From assembly GCA_028283725.1 (NCBI GenBank), contig JAPWKC010000002.1, positions 529,025-593,024 of the forward strand: a DNA stretch of 64,000 nt, given 5' to 3'. The position numbers were made by a program, and so were the translations under genes. Shown here piece by piece: positions 1 through 9,900 of the stretch (its first letter is position 1; each line of letters starts with the position of its first letter). The notes under the pieces were generated by a model. It was not told the DNA's origin. It made no database searches and was given only the letters and a program-made list of their open reading frames with translations. This stretch comes from Neorhizobium sp. (GTDB lineage: Bacteria > Pseudomonadota > Alphaproteobacteria > Rhizobiales > Rhizobiaceae).

Positions 1-1
1 C

Positions 2-655
2 GATCTTGCCGTTGCCATGGTTCGCGGCCAGACGGCTGGTACGACCGTGTCTGCCACCATGCTTCTTGCCGATCTCGCCGGCATCGACATTTTCGCGACC
101 GGTGGCGTCGGCGGTGTTCATCGCGGTGCCGAACAGACTTTTGATATTTCCGCCGACCTCACAGAACTCGGACGCACGAAAACGGCGGTTGTCTGCGCCG
201 GCGTGAAGTCGATCCTCGATATCGCCAAGACGCTCGAATTTCTGGAAACCCAGCGCGTGCCCGTCATCGCCTATGGCACGGAGGATTTTCCGGCCTTTTT
301 TACCCGCAAGAGCGGTTACAAGGCCGATCACCGGCTCGACACGCCGGAAGAGATTGCCAGGGCAATGACACTGCATCACACGCTTGGCACGGGCACCGGC
401 CTGTTGATCGCCAATCCGATCCCGGAAGCGGCGGCGCTGGCGCCGGAGTTCATCGATGGCACGATTGCCGATGCCGTGCGCGAAGCCGATGAACGTGGTA
501 TCGGCCGCAAGGAGCTGACGCCCTTCCTGCTTGCCCGCATCAACGAATTGTCGAAGGGCGAGAGCCTGAAGGCCAATATCGAACTGGTGAAGAACAATGC
601 CCGGCTGGCTGCGCTGATGGCCGTTGCCTACGCACCGCTCAAGAAAGGTGCCTGA
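2..655 (+). CDS. psuG: Pseudouridine-5'-phosphate glycosidase, 3' part (5' end outside window)
   Basis: The frame is open from the first base, so the gene begins upstream; about 217 C-terminal residues are visible, against roughly 305 for the full family. PsuG reversibly splits pseudouridine 5'-phosphate into uracil and ribose 5-phosphate in the cytoplasm. Recognisable family stretches are the Gly-rich GGVGGVHRGAE about 35 residues in, CAGVKSILD, and YGTEDFPAFF. The TGA stop lies 9 bases before the stop of the convergent dehydrogenase gene. An internal ATG at 17 is probably not the start, because the sequence before it (DLAVA) continues the family alignment. A PfkB-type pseudouridine kinase is the usual upstream partner, but it is not in view. 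Confidence 0.9.
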   Translation, partial: DLAVAMVRGQTAGTTVSATMLLADLAGIDIFATGGVGGVHRGAEQTFDISADLTELGRTKTAVVCAGVKSILDIAKTLEFLETQRVPVIAYGTEDFPAFFTRKSGYKADHRLDTPEEIARAMTLHHTLGTGTGLLIANPIPEAAALAPEFIDGTIADAVREADERGIGRKELTPFLLARINELSKGESLKANIELVKNNARLAALMAVAYAPLKKGA

Positions 656-664
656 CCGCGCCTT

Positions 665-2053
665 TTATTCGGCAGCAAACACCCGGCCGGCGTTGAGAAT
701 GCCGTTCGGGTCGAAGGCCGCTTTCAGCCGTCGCATGGCAGCGATTTCCGCGTCGCTGCGCGACAGCTTGAGATAGGCGACCTTGTCTGTCCCGATACCG
801 TGCTCGGCGGTGATCCCGCCGCCGACAGAAGCGACGGCCTCGTACACCGCCTTCGATACGGATTTCGCCTGTTCGGTGATCACGCAGTAATGCAGGTTGC
901 CATCGCCCAGATGGCCGAAGAGGAAGGCGCGGGCTGAACGGTCGATATCGGCAACCGCCGTCTCGGCCCTTGCGACGAACTCCTCGATGCGGGAGACCGG
1001 CACGGCAAGGTCGTAATTCTCCATGGCGCCAAGCGAGAACAGGTAGTCGTTGATCCCGTCGCGGATGGCCCAGATCTCGTCGAACTCGCGGCCCGAACTG
1101 GAGAGGACCGCATCCTCTACCAGACCATCCTCGATCGCCGCGCCGAGTGCTGCTTCCAGCCGCGCATCGTCTTCTTCCGGCGCCTGGCCCTGGATCTCGA
1201 CGACAGCATAGAGGCCCGAGCCGACCGGAACCGGCGGCCGCAGCTTCATGTAGCCGACCGTCTCGGCATAGACGTCCGGAAAGATGATCTCGAAGGCCGA
1301 GATGAGGCCGCCGATCTCGCCGCGCAGCCGTGACAGCAGGGCCTGCGCGGCACTTAGCGAAGGCAGCGCCAGAAGCGCGTTACGCTCGCCTTTCGGCTTC
1401 GGATGCAGCTTGAGGCAGGCCTTTGTGATGACGCCGAGCGTGCCTTCCGTGCCGATGAAGAGCGGATTGAGATCGTAACCGGAATTGTCCTTCGGCAGGC
1501 CCTTGAGCGAGGAGAGGATGCTGCCGTCCGCAAGCACCACTTCCAGCCCTGCGACCTGCGCCCGGAACATGCCGTAGCGCAGCACTCTTATGCCGCCGGC
1601 ATTGGTGGCGATATTGCCACCGATGGCGGATGTGCCGCGCGCGCCGATATCGACGCCGAAATAGAGCCCGGCATCAAGTGCCGCTTCCTGCACGATCTGC
1701 AACGGCGTGCCGGCGAGAACGGTGATCGTCTGCGCCTGGGCATCGAGCGCAAGAATGCCGGTCATCCGTTCGAGCGACATGGAAACCTCGCCGGCAAGCG
1801 GTCTGGCTGCGCCGGAAAGCCCGGTGCGGCCGCCCTGGATGACAAGCGGCTGACGAAGGCTATCTGCAGCAGCCAGCATGGCGGCTACCCCTTCCGTCGA
1901 TCCGGGGCGCAGAACGACCGGTGGACGAACGCCTCGGCCCATCGCGTCCTCGGCATAGCTGCCCGATACCTGCCCGTTGACCAGCAAGGCGCCCGCATCG
2001 AACTGTCCGCCAAGAGTATCGAGCAAGGCCCGCACACGATCGTCTGCCGTCAT
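665..2053 (-). CDS. FAD-linked 2-hydroxyacid dehydrogenase (GlcD / D-lactate / D-2-hydroxyglutarate dehydrogenase type)
   Basis: A 462-residue flavoprotein of the vanillyl-alcohol-oxidase/PCMH superfamily that oxidises a D-2-hydroxyacid to the 2-oxoacid. The N-terminal half has the FAD-binding segment QGGRTGLSGAARP and the Gly/Asn-rich GNIATNAGGIRVLRYG. The C-terminal FAD-oxidase domain has FGHLGDGNLHYCV and ends near EHGIGTDKVAYL, which are typical of GlcD and D2HGDH enzymes. The start at 2053 (MTADDRV) is chosen because GGA lies about 10 bases upstream; an in-frame ATG at 2128 would add 25 residues with no family resemblance. The substrate cannot be fixed from sequence: glycolate, D-lactate and D-2-hydroxyglutarate are all possible. 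It stands alone, with no GlcE/GlcF partners. Confidence 0.85.
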   Translation of the reverse strand: MTADDRVRALLDTLGGQFDAGALLVNGQVSGSYAEDAMGRGVRPPVVLRPGSTEGVAAMLAAADSLRQPLVIQGGRTGLSGAARPLAGEVSMSLERMTGILALDAQAQTITVLAGTPLQIVQEAALDAGLYFGVDIGARGTSAIGGNIATNAGGIRVLRYGMFRAQVAGLEVVLADGSILSSLKGLPKDNSGYDLNPLFIGTEGTLGVITKACLKLHPKPKGERNALLALPSLSAAQALLSRLRGEIGGLISAFEIIFPDVYAETVGYMKLRPPVPVGSGLYAVVEIQGQAPEEDDARLEAALGAAIEDGLVEDAVLSSSGREFDEIWAIRDGINDYLFSLGAMENYDLAVPVSRIEEFVARAETAVADIDRSARAFLFGHLGDGNLHYCVITEQAKSVSKAVYEAVASVGGGITAEHGIGTDKVAYLKLSRSDAEIAAMRRLKAAFDPNGILNAGRVFAAE

Positions 2054-2310
2054 CGTAATCAGTTCCGTCACCTTTTGATTGCAGGTTTTGCCATATCCTC
2101 CGGTGGCGATATTTGAAAGGCGTAGCAATGTGCCGTGCAGCAGGTATTCTCGTCTTGCGAGCGCTGTGATTCTCTCGCCCGCCGGCCCTGTTGATGGTGC
2201 GCCGGGCGCTTGGTAAAATATTAACCGACCTGCGGTAATCGCCGCATGGTATTGATATGCCGGTCCTGTAGGTTGGCGGAAGTCGATCTCGTTTATAGAA
2301 GAAAATACTT

Positions 2311-2547
2311 ATGAAAAACGCCGCTAAAATTATCGATATCGATGACGTCACTTTCGCGCAGGAAGACGACGAGCGGCTGGATGATCTTTCTTTCGAAGAA
2401 CTTAGTCTTCTTCTGGTCGACGCGCTGACCTTGGGCGGCCCGGCTATTGCCATGTCGGACACGCGCGCGAGGCCTATTACTGACCCGCTGACGACGAATG
2501 CCGAATTGGCGGCCTTGTTCGACAAGGTCGCGCCGACACTGATGTAA
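2311..2547 (+). CDS. Small acidic protein of unknown function
   Basis: A 78-residue acidic protein starting MKNAAKIIDIDDV, with the acidic stretch QEDDERLDDLSFEEL followed by a helix-like LLLVDALTLGG. No signal peptide, membrane segment or known motif is visible. An A-rich AGAAGAAAA lies just upstream of the start and could serve as a weak ribosome site. A strong rho-independent terminator follows, which supports a real transcription unit on this strand between two minus-strand genes. I do not recognise the family. Confidence 0.55.
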   Translation: MKNAAKIIDIDDVTFAQEDDERLDDLSFEELSLLLVDALTLGGPAIAMSDTRARPITDPLTTNAELAALFDKVAPTLM

Positions 2548-2589
2548 GTCGCAGGCCGGCCGGTCATCCGGCGAGAGTGCCCCGATGAG

Positions 2590-2623
2590 GGGGAGGCGCC
2601 GAACCCGGCGCCGCCCCGTTTTT
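2590..2623 (+). terminator. Rho-independent terminator after the small acidic gene
   Basis: A GGGG-A-GGCGCCG arm pairs with CGGCGCC-G-CCCC around an AACC loop, with one A/G mismatch, followed by GTTTTT. The T-tract is on the plus strand only, so it serves the 2311-2547 gene rather than htpG. Confidence 0.8.
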
Positions 2624-2643
2624 ATCGAAAATCCGATGATCGC

Positions 2644-4536
2644 TCAGGCACGCGAGGCGCGCTCGAAGACCCGCTGAAGCCGTTCGGCAAAGGCACGGGG
2701 ATCCGAGGGCTTGTCGCCATCGAGAACGCGCGCCTGATCGAGCAGAAGATGCACGGCATCTTCGCGGAACGCCTGGTCGCCGACCTGGGCTGCGATCGCC
2801 CGCACCATCGCATGGTCCGGATTGAGTTCCAGCACCGGCTTTGCCGCCGATGGCAGCTGGCCGGCGCCCTGCAGGATCTTTTCCATCTGCCGGTCATAGC
2901 CGCCTTCTGATGCGACGAGGCAGACGGCGCTCTCCGTCAGTCGCTCCGACGAACGGACGTCGGCGACCGCATCGGCGAGCTTTTCCTTGGCAAATGCGAT
3001 AAGCTCGGCGAGTGCACCTGCTTTGTCGGCGGTTTCCGCTTCGCTCTCGTCTTTCGGCGCATCGGTCTTGGCAAATTGCGCCAGATCGGCGCCGCCCTGG
3101 GTGATCGACTTCAGCGATTTGCCGTCGAATTCCGGTGCATTCATCACCCAGAAGGCATCGATCGAATCGGCAAGCAGCAGGACCTCGATCCCGCGGGCAC
3201 GAAACCCTTCAAGCTGCGGCGAGGCCTTCAACTGGTCGAGATTGCCGCCGGTGATATAATAGATCGCCGACTGGCCCTCCTTGGCATCCTTCACGTAGTC
3301 CGCAAGCGTCCGGTAGCCATCTTCCGACGCCGTTGTGCGGAAGCGGGCAAGCGCCAGAAGCTGGGCCTTCTTCTCGAAATCCTCGTAGATGCCTTCCTTC
3401 AGCACGGCGCCGAAATTGTCCCACAGCGTCTTGAATGTCTCGGCCTCGTTTTCCGCCATCTTCTCGAGCGATGTCAGAACGCGGCTGGTGACGCCCTTGC
3501 GGATGGCCGACAGGATCGGGCTTTCCTGGATCATCTCGCGCGACACGTTGAGCGGCAGGTCGGACGTATCGACCAGACCGCGCACGAAGCGCAGGTAGCG
3601 GGGCAGAAGCTCGGCGTCGTCGGTAATGAATACGCGCTTGACGTAGAGCTTCATGCGGCCCTTGCGGTCCGGGTCGAACATGTCGAAGGGCTGTGCGCCG
3701 GGCACGAAGGCAAGTGTCGTATATTCGTGCCGGCCTTCGGCGCGGAAATGCACCGTCAGTGCCGGATCGTCATACTGACCGGAAACGCTGCGGTAGAAAT
3801 CGGCATATTCGGTTTCGCTGATCTCGGATTTCGACTTGGTCCAGAGCGCGCTGCCATCGGTAATCTCGGCCGGCTCGGCGCCCGGCTTCTCGATCAGCGT
3901 GATCGGTACCGGCACATGGCCGGATTGCTGCTTGACGATACGCTCCACCGTAAAGCGTGACGTGTAGTCCTTGGCTTCTTGCGAGAGGTTGAGCGTGATG
4001 CGGGTACCGCGTTTCGGTGCCTCTGCCAGATCGGCCGCCGCCACCGTGTAGCTGCCCTTGCCGTCGGAGGACCAGGTCCAGGCCTCGTCGGCGCCTGCGC
4101 GACGCGAGACCACATCCACCGTCTCGGCCACCATGAAGCTCGAATAGAAGCCGACGCCGAACTGGCCGATCAACTGCGCACTTTCACCCGCCTGATTGGC
4201 GGTGACGCGCTCCATGAAGGCACGGGTGCCGGAGCGGGCGATCGTGCCGAGTGCTTCGATCATCTCCTCGCGGCTCATGCCGACGCCGTTATCCTCAAGA
4301 ACCACCCGGTTGAGGTCAGGATCGAGCGTGATGGTGATTCGACCATCCGGATCGTCGCCAAGCAAAGCGGGGTTTGCGATCGCCTCGTAGCGCAGCTTCT
4401 CGCAGGCATCGGCGGCGTTCGACACCAGTTCGCGCAGGAAGACATCTTTGTCGGAATAGACCGAGTGCACCATCATGTGCAGAAGGCGGGCGACATCGGC
4501 TTCGAAGGCGTGATTTTCAGCTGCGGCGGCAGTCAT
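2644..4536 (-). CDS. htpG: Molecular chaperone HtpG (Hsp90 family)
   Basis: A 630-residue cytoplasmic ATP-dependent chaperone of the usual HtpG length. The N-terminal GHKL ATPase domain shows the N-box ELVSNAADACEKLRY (about residues 39-53), the DNGVGM motif, the lid sequence LGTIARSGTRAF and GQFGVGFYSSF. The middle domain carries PLNVSREMIQE, a signature near the catalytic arginine. The start at 4536 (MTAAAAENHAFEADV) has AAGGAG about 11 bases upstream; an in-frame ATG at 4605 would add 23 residues that do not look like Hsp90. No heat-shock promoter is evident in the upstream gap shared with minC. Confidence 0.97.
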   Translation of the reverse strand: MTAAAAENHAFEADVARLLHMMVHSVYSDKDVFLRELVSNAADACEKLRYEAIANPALLGDDPDGRITITLDPDLNRVVLEDNGVGMSREEMIEALGTIARSGTRAFMERVTANQAGESAQLIGQFGVGFYSSFMVAETVDVVSRRAGADEAWTWSSDGKGSYTVAAADLAEAPKRGTRITLNLSQEAKDYTSRFTVERIVKQQSGHVPVPITLIEKPGAEPAEITDGSALWTKSKSEISETEYADFYRSVSGQYDDPALTVHFRAEGRHEYTTLAFVPGAQPFDMFDPDRKGRMKLYVKRVFITDDAELLPRYLRFVRGLVDTSDLPLNVSREMIQESPILSAIRKGVTSRVLTSLEKMAENEAETFKTLWDNFGAVLKEGIYEDFEKKAQLLALARFRTTASEDGYRTLADYVKDAKEGQSAIYYITGGNLDQLKASPQLEGFRARGIEVLLLADSIDAFWVMNAPEFDGKSLKSITQGGADLAQFAKTDAPKDESEAETADKAGALAELIAFAKEKLADAVADVRSSERLTESAVCLVASEGGYDRQMEKILQGAGQLPSAAKPVLELNPDHAMVRAIAAQVGDQAFREDAVHLLLDQARVLDGDKPSDPRAFAERLQRVFERASRA

Positions 4537-4752
4537 CGGCTGGATTGCTCCTTGATGGATTGGGATTGAAGGGCGTGGTCCCTCACTTGGCAAGGACGCG
4601 CGCATTTTTCAAGCGCTGCGATATGTCCATGCCCATGTTCGCGCCCCTTTCGGCGGCTGCAGACCGGCAAGAATCGGGTCGATGCGTGGGGCTTGCGCGA
4701 GGCGTTCCGACCCCCCTCTTATTTACCACCCGTTTACTGTTTGGGCCTCATG

Positions 4753-4768
4753 TTAACCATTTGTTAAC
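4753..4768 (+). promoter_or_regulatory. CtrA-type box upstream of minC
   Basis: The sequence is TTAA-CCATTTG-TTAAC, an exact match to the full CtrA consensus TTAA-N7-TTAAC of alphaproteobacteria. It ends 42 bases before the minC start codon, where a cell-cycle-controlled promoter would lie. The match is read directly; regulation by CtrA is inferred. Confidence 0.7.
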
Positions 4769-4810
4769 CATCGGAAAGGTACATCTGGCGTCAACGATTT
4801 GTTTACGTAG

Positions 4811-5560
4811 ATGACCAAAGTGCTAACAGACGCTCGCTCTATCCGCATCAAGGGCCGCTCTTTTCTCGCGGTCGTCCTCACCCCGGAGGCACCGCTGGAC
4901 GACTGGATCGTCCAGCTCGACGACCTGGCAGCCCGCTCCGCGGGCTTCTTTCTCGGCCGGCCCGTCGTTCTCGACGTCGCCGACCTCGATATCGACCGCA
5001 AAGGTCTGACGGAGCTGATCGAACAGCTCGGCGAGCGCAATGTCCGCATCATGGGCATCGAAGGCGCGCGCCCCTCGCAGGTCGGCCCGAACATGCCGCC
5101 CCTGATGAAGGGCGGACGCCCGGCAGCCGACGTCGATGTGACGGAGGAAGAGGCGCCGAAAGTGGATCTGCGCAACGCACCGGAGCCTGAGGCCGACAGG
5201 CCGAAGGCCGCCGCCGAGACGCGGGCCGTGACCCAGTCGATCGTCATCAACGAGCCGATCCGTTCGGGCCAGTCGGTGATCTTTCCGGAAGGCGACGTTA
5301 CCGTCATCGGTTCGGTCGCATCCGGCGCCGAGGTCATCGCCGGCGGATCGATCCATATCTACGGGACGCTGAGGGGGAGGGCCATGGCCGGCTCGCTCGG
5401 CAATGCCCAGGCACGCATATTCTGCACTAAGCTCGAGGCCGAGCTGATCGCAATCGACGGCATCTACAAGATGGCCGAGGACATGGATCAGGACTTCAAC
5501 GGCCGACCCGTCCAGCTCTGGCTGGAAGGCGACATCATCATGGCAGAGACACTAATTTGA
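4811..5560 (+). CDS. minC: Septum site-determining protein MinC
   Basis: A 249-residue inhibitor of FtsZ assembly that acts with membrane-bound MinD to block division away from mid-cell. The N-terminal MinC domain (about 1-100) begins IRIKGRSFLAVVLTPEAP. An acidic, variable linker (about 105-140) follows. The C-terminal beta-helix domain has the repeating Gly pattern GDVTVIGSVASGAEVIAGG and HIYGTLRGRAMAG. It is the first gene of minCDE; the next gene starts 32 bases after its stop. No good ribosome site precedes the ATG, and the leader must be short if the CtrA box marks the promoter. Confidence 0.96.
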   Translation: MTKVLTDARSIRIKGRSFLAVVLTPEAPLDDWIVQLDDLAARSAGFFLGRPVVLDVADLDIDRKGLTELIEQLGERNVRIMGIEGARPSQVGPNMPPLMKGGRPAADVDVTEEEAPKVDLRNAPEPEADRPKAAAETRAVTQSIVINEPIRSGQSVIFPEGDVTVIGSVASGAEVIAGGSIHIYGTLRGRAMAGSLGNAQARIFCTKLEAELIAIDGIYKMAEDMDQDFNGRPVQLWLEGDIIMAETLI

Positions 5561-5592
5561 GCCGGGACAGCGCCGGACAACAGGAGATCAAG

Positions 5593-6408
5593 ATGGGGAA
5601 AGTCATCGTAGTGACGTCCGGCAAGGGCGGCGTCGGCAAGACCACCTCGACAGCGGCTCTGGGTGCCGCGCTCGCCCAGCGCGGCGAGAAAGTCGCGGTG
5701 GTGGATTTTGACGTCGGCCTGCGTAACCTCGACCTCGTCATGGGGGCAGAACGCCGGGTCGTCTACGACATCGTCAACGTCATCCAGGGCGACGCGAAGC
5801 TGCCGCAGGCGCTGATCCGCGACAAGCGGCTGGAAAACCTCTTCCTTCTGCCGGCCTCCCAGACCCGCGACAAGGATGCGCTGACGCCTGAAGGCGTCGA
5901 GATCGTCATGAACGACCTCAAGCGCTATTTCGACTGGATCGTCTGCGACAGCCCGGCCGGTATCGAGCGCGGCGCAACGCTTGCCATGCGCCATGCCGAC
6001 GTTGCCGTCGTCGTCACCAACCCGGAAGTCTCATCGGTTCGCGATTCGGACCGCATCATCGGCCTGCTCGATGCCAAGACGGCAAAGGCAGAGCGCGGCG
6101 AGCGGATCGAGAAGCATCTTCTGCTCACCCGCTATGACGCTGTTCGCGCCGAGCGCGGCGACATGCTGAAGGTTGAAGATGTGCTGGATATCCTGTCGAT
6201 CCCGCTGATCGGCATCATCCCGGAGAGCACCGATGTGCTGCGCGCCTCCAACCTCGGTTCGCCGGTGACGCTGGCCGACGCCCGCAGTGCGCCCGCCATG
6301 GCCTATTTCGATGCCGTCCGCCGTCTGACCGGCGAACCGCTGCCGATCACCATTCCGGGCGAAAAGCGCGGCATCTTCGGCAAGATCTTCGGAAGGAAGG
6401 CCGCATGA
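5593..6408 (+). CDS. minD: Septum site-determining ATPase MinD
   Basis: A 271-residue ParA-family ATPase that cycles on and off the membrane and recruits MinC. The deviant Walker A motif GKGGVGKTT is at residues 10-18. [14 protein letters not shown] and the Walker B-like WIVCDSPAG follow. The C-terminus [11 protein letters not shown] fits the amphipathic membrane-targeting helix. The start at 5593 is supported by GGAGA seven bases upstream; an in-frame ATG at 5557 would overlap the minC stop and add 12 unrelated residues. minE overlaps its stop by four bases, suggesting translational coupling. Confidence 0.97.
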   Translation: MGKVIVVTSGKGGVGKTTSTAALGAALAQRGEKVAVVDFDVGLRNLDLVMGAERRVVYDIVNVIQGDAKLPQALIRDKRLENLFLLPASQTRDKDALTPEGVEIVMNDLKRYFDWIVCDSPAGIERGATLAMRHADVAVVVTNPEVSSVRDSDRIIGLLDAKTAKAERGERIEKHLLLTRYDAVRAERGDMLKVEDVLDILSIPLIGIIPESTDVLRASNLGSPVTLADARSAPAMAYFDAVRRLTGEPLPITIPGEKRGIFGKIFGRKAA

Positions 6409-6665
6409 GCGTGTTTAACCTCTTTCGCAAGCAGCGGTCGGCTCCGACCGCACGCGAGCGGCTGCAGGTGCTGCTCGCCCATGAGCGCGCTCCGGCCGGC
6501 TCCGACCTCGTCGCCCAGCTGCGGGAAGAAATTCTGGCCGTCATCGCGCGTCATGTCGAACTCGACCACGACCGTGTAAGGGTCAAGATGGATGGTGACG
6601 AGCACGTCTCGATCCTCGAAATCGACGTCGAGATTCCGCTCAGCGCCGTCGTGCAGGCCGCCTAA
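6405..6665 (+). CDS. minE: Cell division topological specificity factor MinE
   Basis: An 86-residue protein, the usual MinE length. It stimulates MinD ATPase and drives pole-to-pole oscillation, keeping MinCD off mid-cell. The N-terminus [10 protein letters not shown] is the membrane-binding segment, followed by [15 protein letters not shown], the MinD-interaction helix. The C-terminal topological-specificity part contains [19 protein letters not shown]. Its ATG overlaps the minD TGA (ATGA). It is the last gene of the operon, and a strong terminator follows. Confidence 0.96.
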   Translation: MSVFNLFRKQRSAPTARERLQVLLAHERAPAGSDLVAQLREEILAVIARHVELDHDRVRVKMDGDEHVSILEIDVEIPLSAVVQAA

Positions 6666-6704
6666 GGCCTCCGGTTCGCAGAGACAACAGCTAAGCCGCT
6701 GATC

Positions 6705-6750
6705 AAGGCCCGCGTTACCGTTGATCCCGGTGCGCGGGCCTTTCCGTTTT
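6705..6750 (+). terminator. Rho-independent terminator of minCDE
   Basis: AAGGCCCGCG pairs with CGCGGGCCTTT around a loop of about 18 bases, followed by TTTCCGTTTT. It lies 40 bases after the minE stop. Confidence 0.8.
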
Positions 6751-6914
6751 GCACCCGGAAGAGTGGCAAACCTGTGTCTCATTTTTGCATGAGGAGAGCC
6801 TTATTAACGTCCGCGTGATGTCGAAGGCCGGTTCGGAAACGACCGGTTAAGGTTTATTTTCTATTTCATTCTCTTCACCACGGTCGTTTCAATTGTCATC
6901 GGTGTTGCCAATCC

Positions 6915-9900
6915 ATGCGCCTGTCTCGCTCCAATTTCGACGGTTTCCACAATAACGCAGAAGAGGAGGAGGCGCAGATGGCCCAGAACAGGCAGGAACT
7001 CGTACGGCAGGCCGCACAGCAGCATGCAAGAGAACTCGCCGAACTGCCGGTATGGCAGCATGCCTTCGTGCTTGGCCCGAATGTCCGCTTTACCCGCACG
7101 CCGGAAAACGCCTTGCCGAAGCGTCCTCACGCGGAAACCGTTGCCGAAACGGAAACCGTCTCGCAGCATGAAATTCCGATGTCCGTCGGCCAGCTGGAGC
7201 AGATGACGGCGCAGCCGTTCATGGCGACGATGACGGTCGATCACACGCCGGATCTGACGCGCGCCTATGTCGATGCGAAGGCTGCCCAGCGCGTCTCGCC
7301 GGCCGTGCTTGCCGCAACGCTGGCGGCCACGGCAGCGCCCGGCGCCCGTGCGCTTGTCAGCGAATTGCAGCGCGAGTTTTCCGGTCAGGCGCCGATGTCG
7401 CCCGTGCCGCAATGGGATGGCACCCTGTCTCCCGCTGATATGTATACGCAGAACCCGACAGGTCACGGCTCGATGGGCATGCAGCACCATGCCGGCAGCT
7501 ATCGCCCGATGGACGCTCCAGCCGCAACCGACGTATCGCAGGCCGAGGCTCCGCATAGCGAGCCCACGGTTGCGGTTGCGCCGCGCCCCACCTTCAAGCC
7601 CTCCGGTCTGCCCCCGCTCCTCTACAAGCGCCCGGCGCCGAAGCCGCAGGCCGAAACGCCGCTGCCCGCGGAGACTGTCCCGACCGTTGCCGCGCCTGTA
7701 AGCACTATTGCTCCGATCACCGTTCCACCGACAGTGCCATCAGACTTTCGCCCGCTGGCGATGACCGAGCCTACGGCACGCCCGACGGCCGAAAGCGGAC
7801 CTGCGCCTGCCGACAAGCCGAGCCTGCCGTCGATCGTCAACCTGCCCGACCATTTGCTCTGGGAAGTCATGAGCCTTGGCCTTGCGGCCAATGATGACAG
7901 CGCGCCACCGGCTCCCGCCCCGATCGCCCTGCCGAGGCGGGTCTCTGCGGCATCGACGACGGCCGTTTCGGTTCAGGCCCATGCGCCGGCCGCAGCGGCA
8001 GTGCAGCCGGCGTTGCCGTCCGCCCGCAATTTTGCCGCCACGGCAACCATGCCGCGAGCCTATTTCAACGGTGCAGCCGGTACGCCGGATCCTGCCGCTG
8101 CCGCACCGCAGGTGCCTTTTGGCGGCTATAATGCCGGATCCTACAATGCCTATGTGGCCCGCACGGCTGTTGCTCCTCCCGTTAAGCCTTCTCCTGCCGC
8201 TTTGATTGCGACGGCGGTCGCCACGGCTGCTGCGGACGAGGGAGCCGCAGTGCTCCGCTACCGCGCCATGACACTGCGCGCACCGACGGGTGCGGTCCCG
8301 GTCGCCGAACAATCAATCGCTGCGTCGCCCGCAGGCGTCTCGCCGCTTGCCGTCCAGCCGCCGCAAGCCCAGACGGCCGCTTTGATCGTCCCGCCGGTGG
8401 CGTCCTTTGAGGCCATGCCGGCCGTGGCCGAGCAGTTCCCACCGGCACCGGTCGAGCATGTCGAAGATGCGGTCGTCGAGACTTCGCCGAGCCGTCCGGT
8501 CGTCCAGAAGCCGGCATCCATGTCCATCCGTCCCCAGCGCCGGCCGGCAACCCTGATGGCAACGCTCGACGTCGCCATGCCAGATGCCGACGATTACGAC
8601 TACCCGTCACCGGATCTTCTGCAGGAGCCGAGGGGCCAGCAGGCAACGGTCATGACCCAGGAAATGCTGGAGCAGAGCGCCGGCCTTCTCGAAAGCGTGC
8701 TGGAAGATTTCGGCATCAAGGGCGAGATCGTCGACGTACGCTCGGGGCCGGTCGTCACGCTTTACGAATTCGAGCCGGCGCCGGGCGTCAAATCCTCGCG
8801 CGTCATCGGTCTGTCGGACGATATTGCCCGCTCCATGTCTGCCTTGTCGGCCCGTGTTGCCGTCGTGCCCGGCCGCAACGTCATCGGCATCGAATTGCCG
8901 AACCCGGTGCGCGAGACGGTGTACTTCCGCGAACTGATCGAGAGCGAGCCCTATGTGCGGACCGGCTTCCGCCTGCCGCTCTGCCTCGGCAAGACGATCG
9001 GTGGCGAACCTGTCATCGCGGATCTCGCCAAGATGCCGCATCTTCTCGTTGCCGGCACCACCGGCTCTGGCAAGTCTGTTTCGGTCAACACGATGATTCT
9101 GTCGCTTCTCTACCGGATGCGGCCGGACGAATGCCGACTGATCATGGTCGATCCGAAGATGCTGGAATTGTCGATTTATGACGGTATCCCGCATCTGCTC
9201 ACCCCCGTCGTCACCGATCCGAAGAAGGCTGTTCTGGCGCTGAAATGGGCCGTGCGCGAGATGGAGGACCGCTATCGCAAGATGTCGCGGCTCGGCGTGC
9301 GCAATATCGATGGCTACAACGTCCGCGTTGCGACGGCCCGCCAGAAGGAAGAGACGATCACGATCAGCGTGCCGACCGGCTTCGATAGGGCAACCGGCGA
9401 GACGGTGTTCGAGGATCAGGCACTGGATCTGTCGCCGCTTCCCTATATCGTCATCATCGTCGACGAGATGGCCGACCTGATGATGGTGGCAGGCAAGGAT
9501 ATCGAAGGTGCCATCCAGCGTCTGGCGCAGATGGCGCGTGCGGCGGGCATCCATCTGATCATGGCGACCCAGCGTCCATCCGTCGATGTCATCACCGGCA
9601 CGATCAAGGCCAATTTCCCGACGCGTATCTCCTTCCAGGTGACGTCCAAGATCGATAGCCGCACCATATTGGGCGAACAGGGTGCCGAAAACCTGCTCGG
9701 CCAGGGCGATATGCTGCACATGATGGGGGGAGGGCGCATTGCCCGCGTCCACGGACCCTTCGTCTCGGATCAGGAAGTCGAAGGCATCGTGGCGCATCTG
9801 AAGATGCAGGGCCGCCCGGAATATCTCGGCACCGTCACCGAAGACACCGAGGAGGCGCCAGCCAAGGACGAAGATGCCGCCGTCTTCGACAAGTCGGCAA

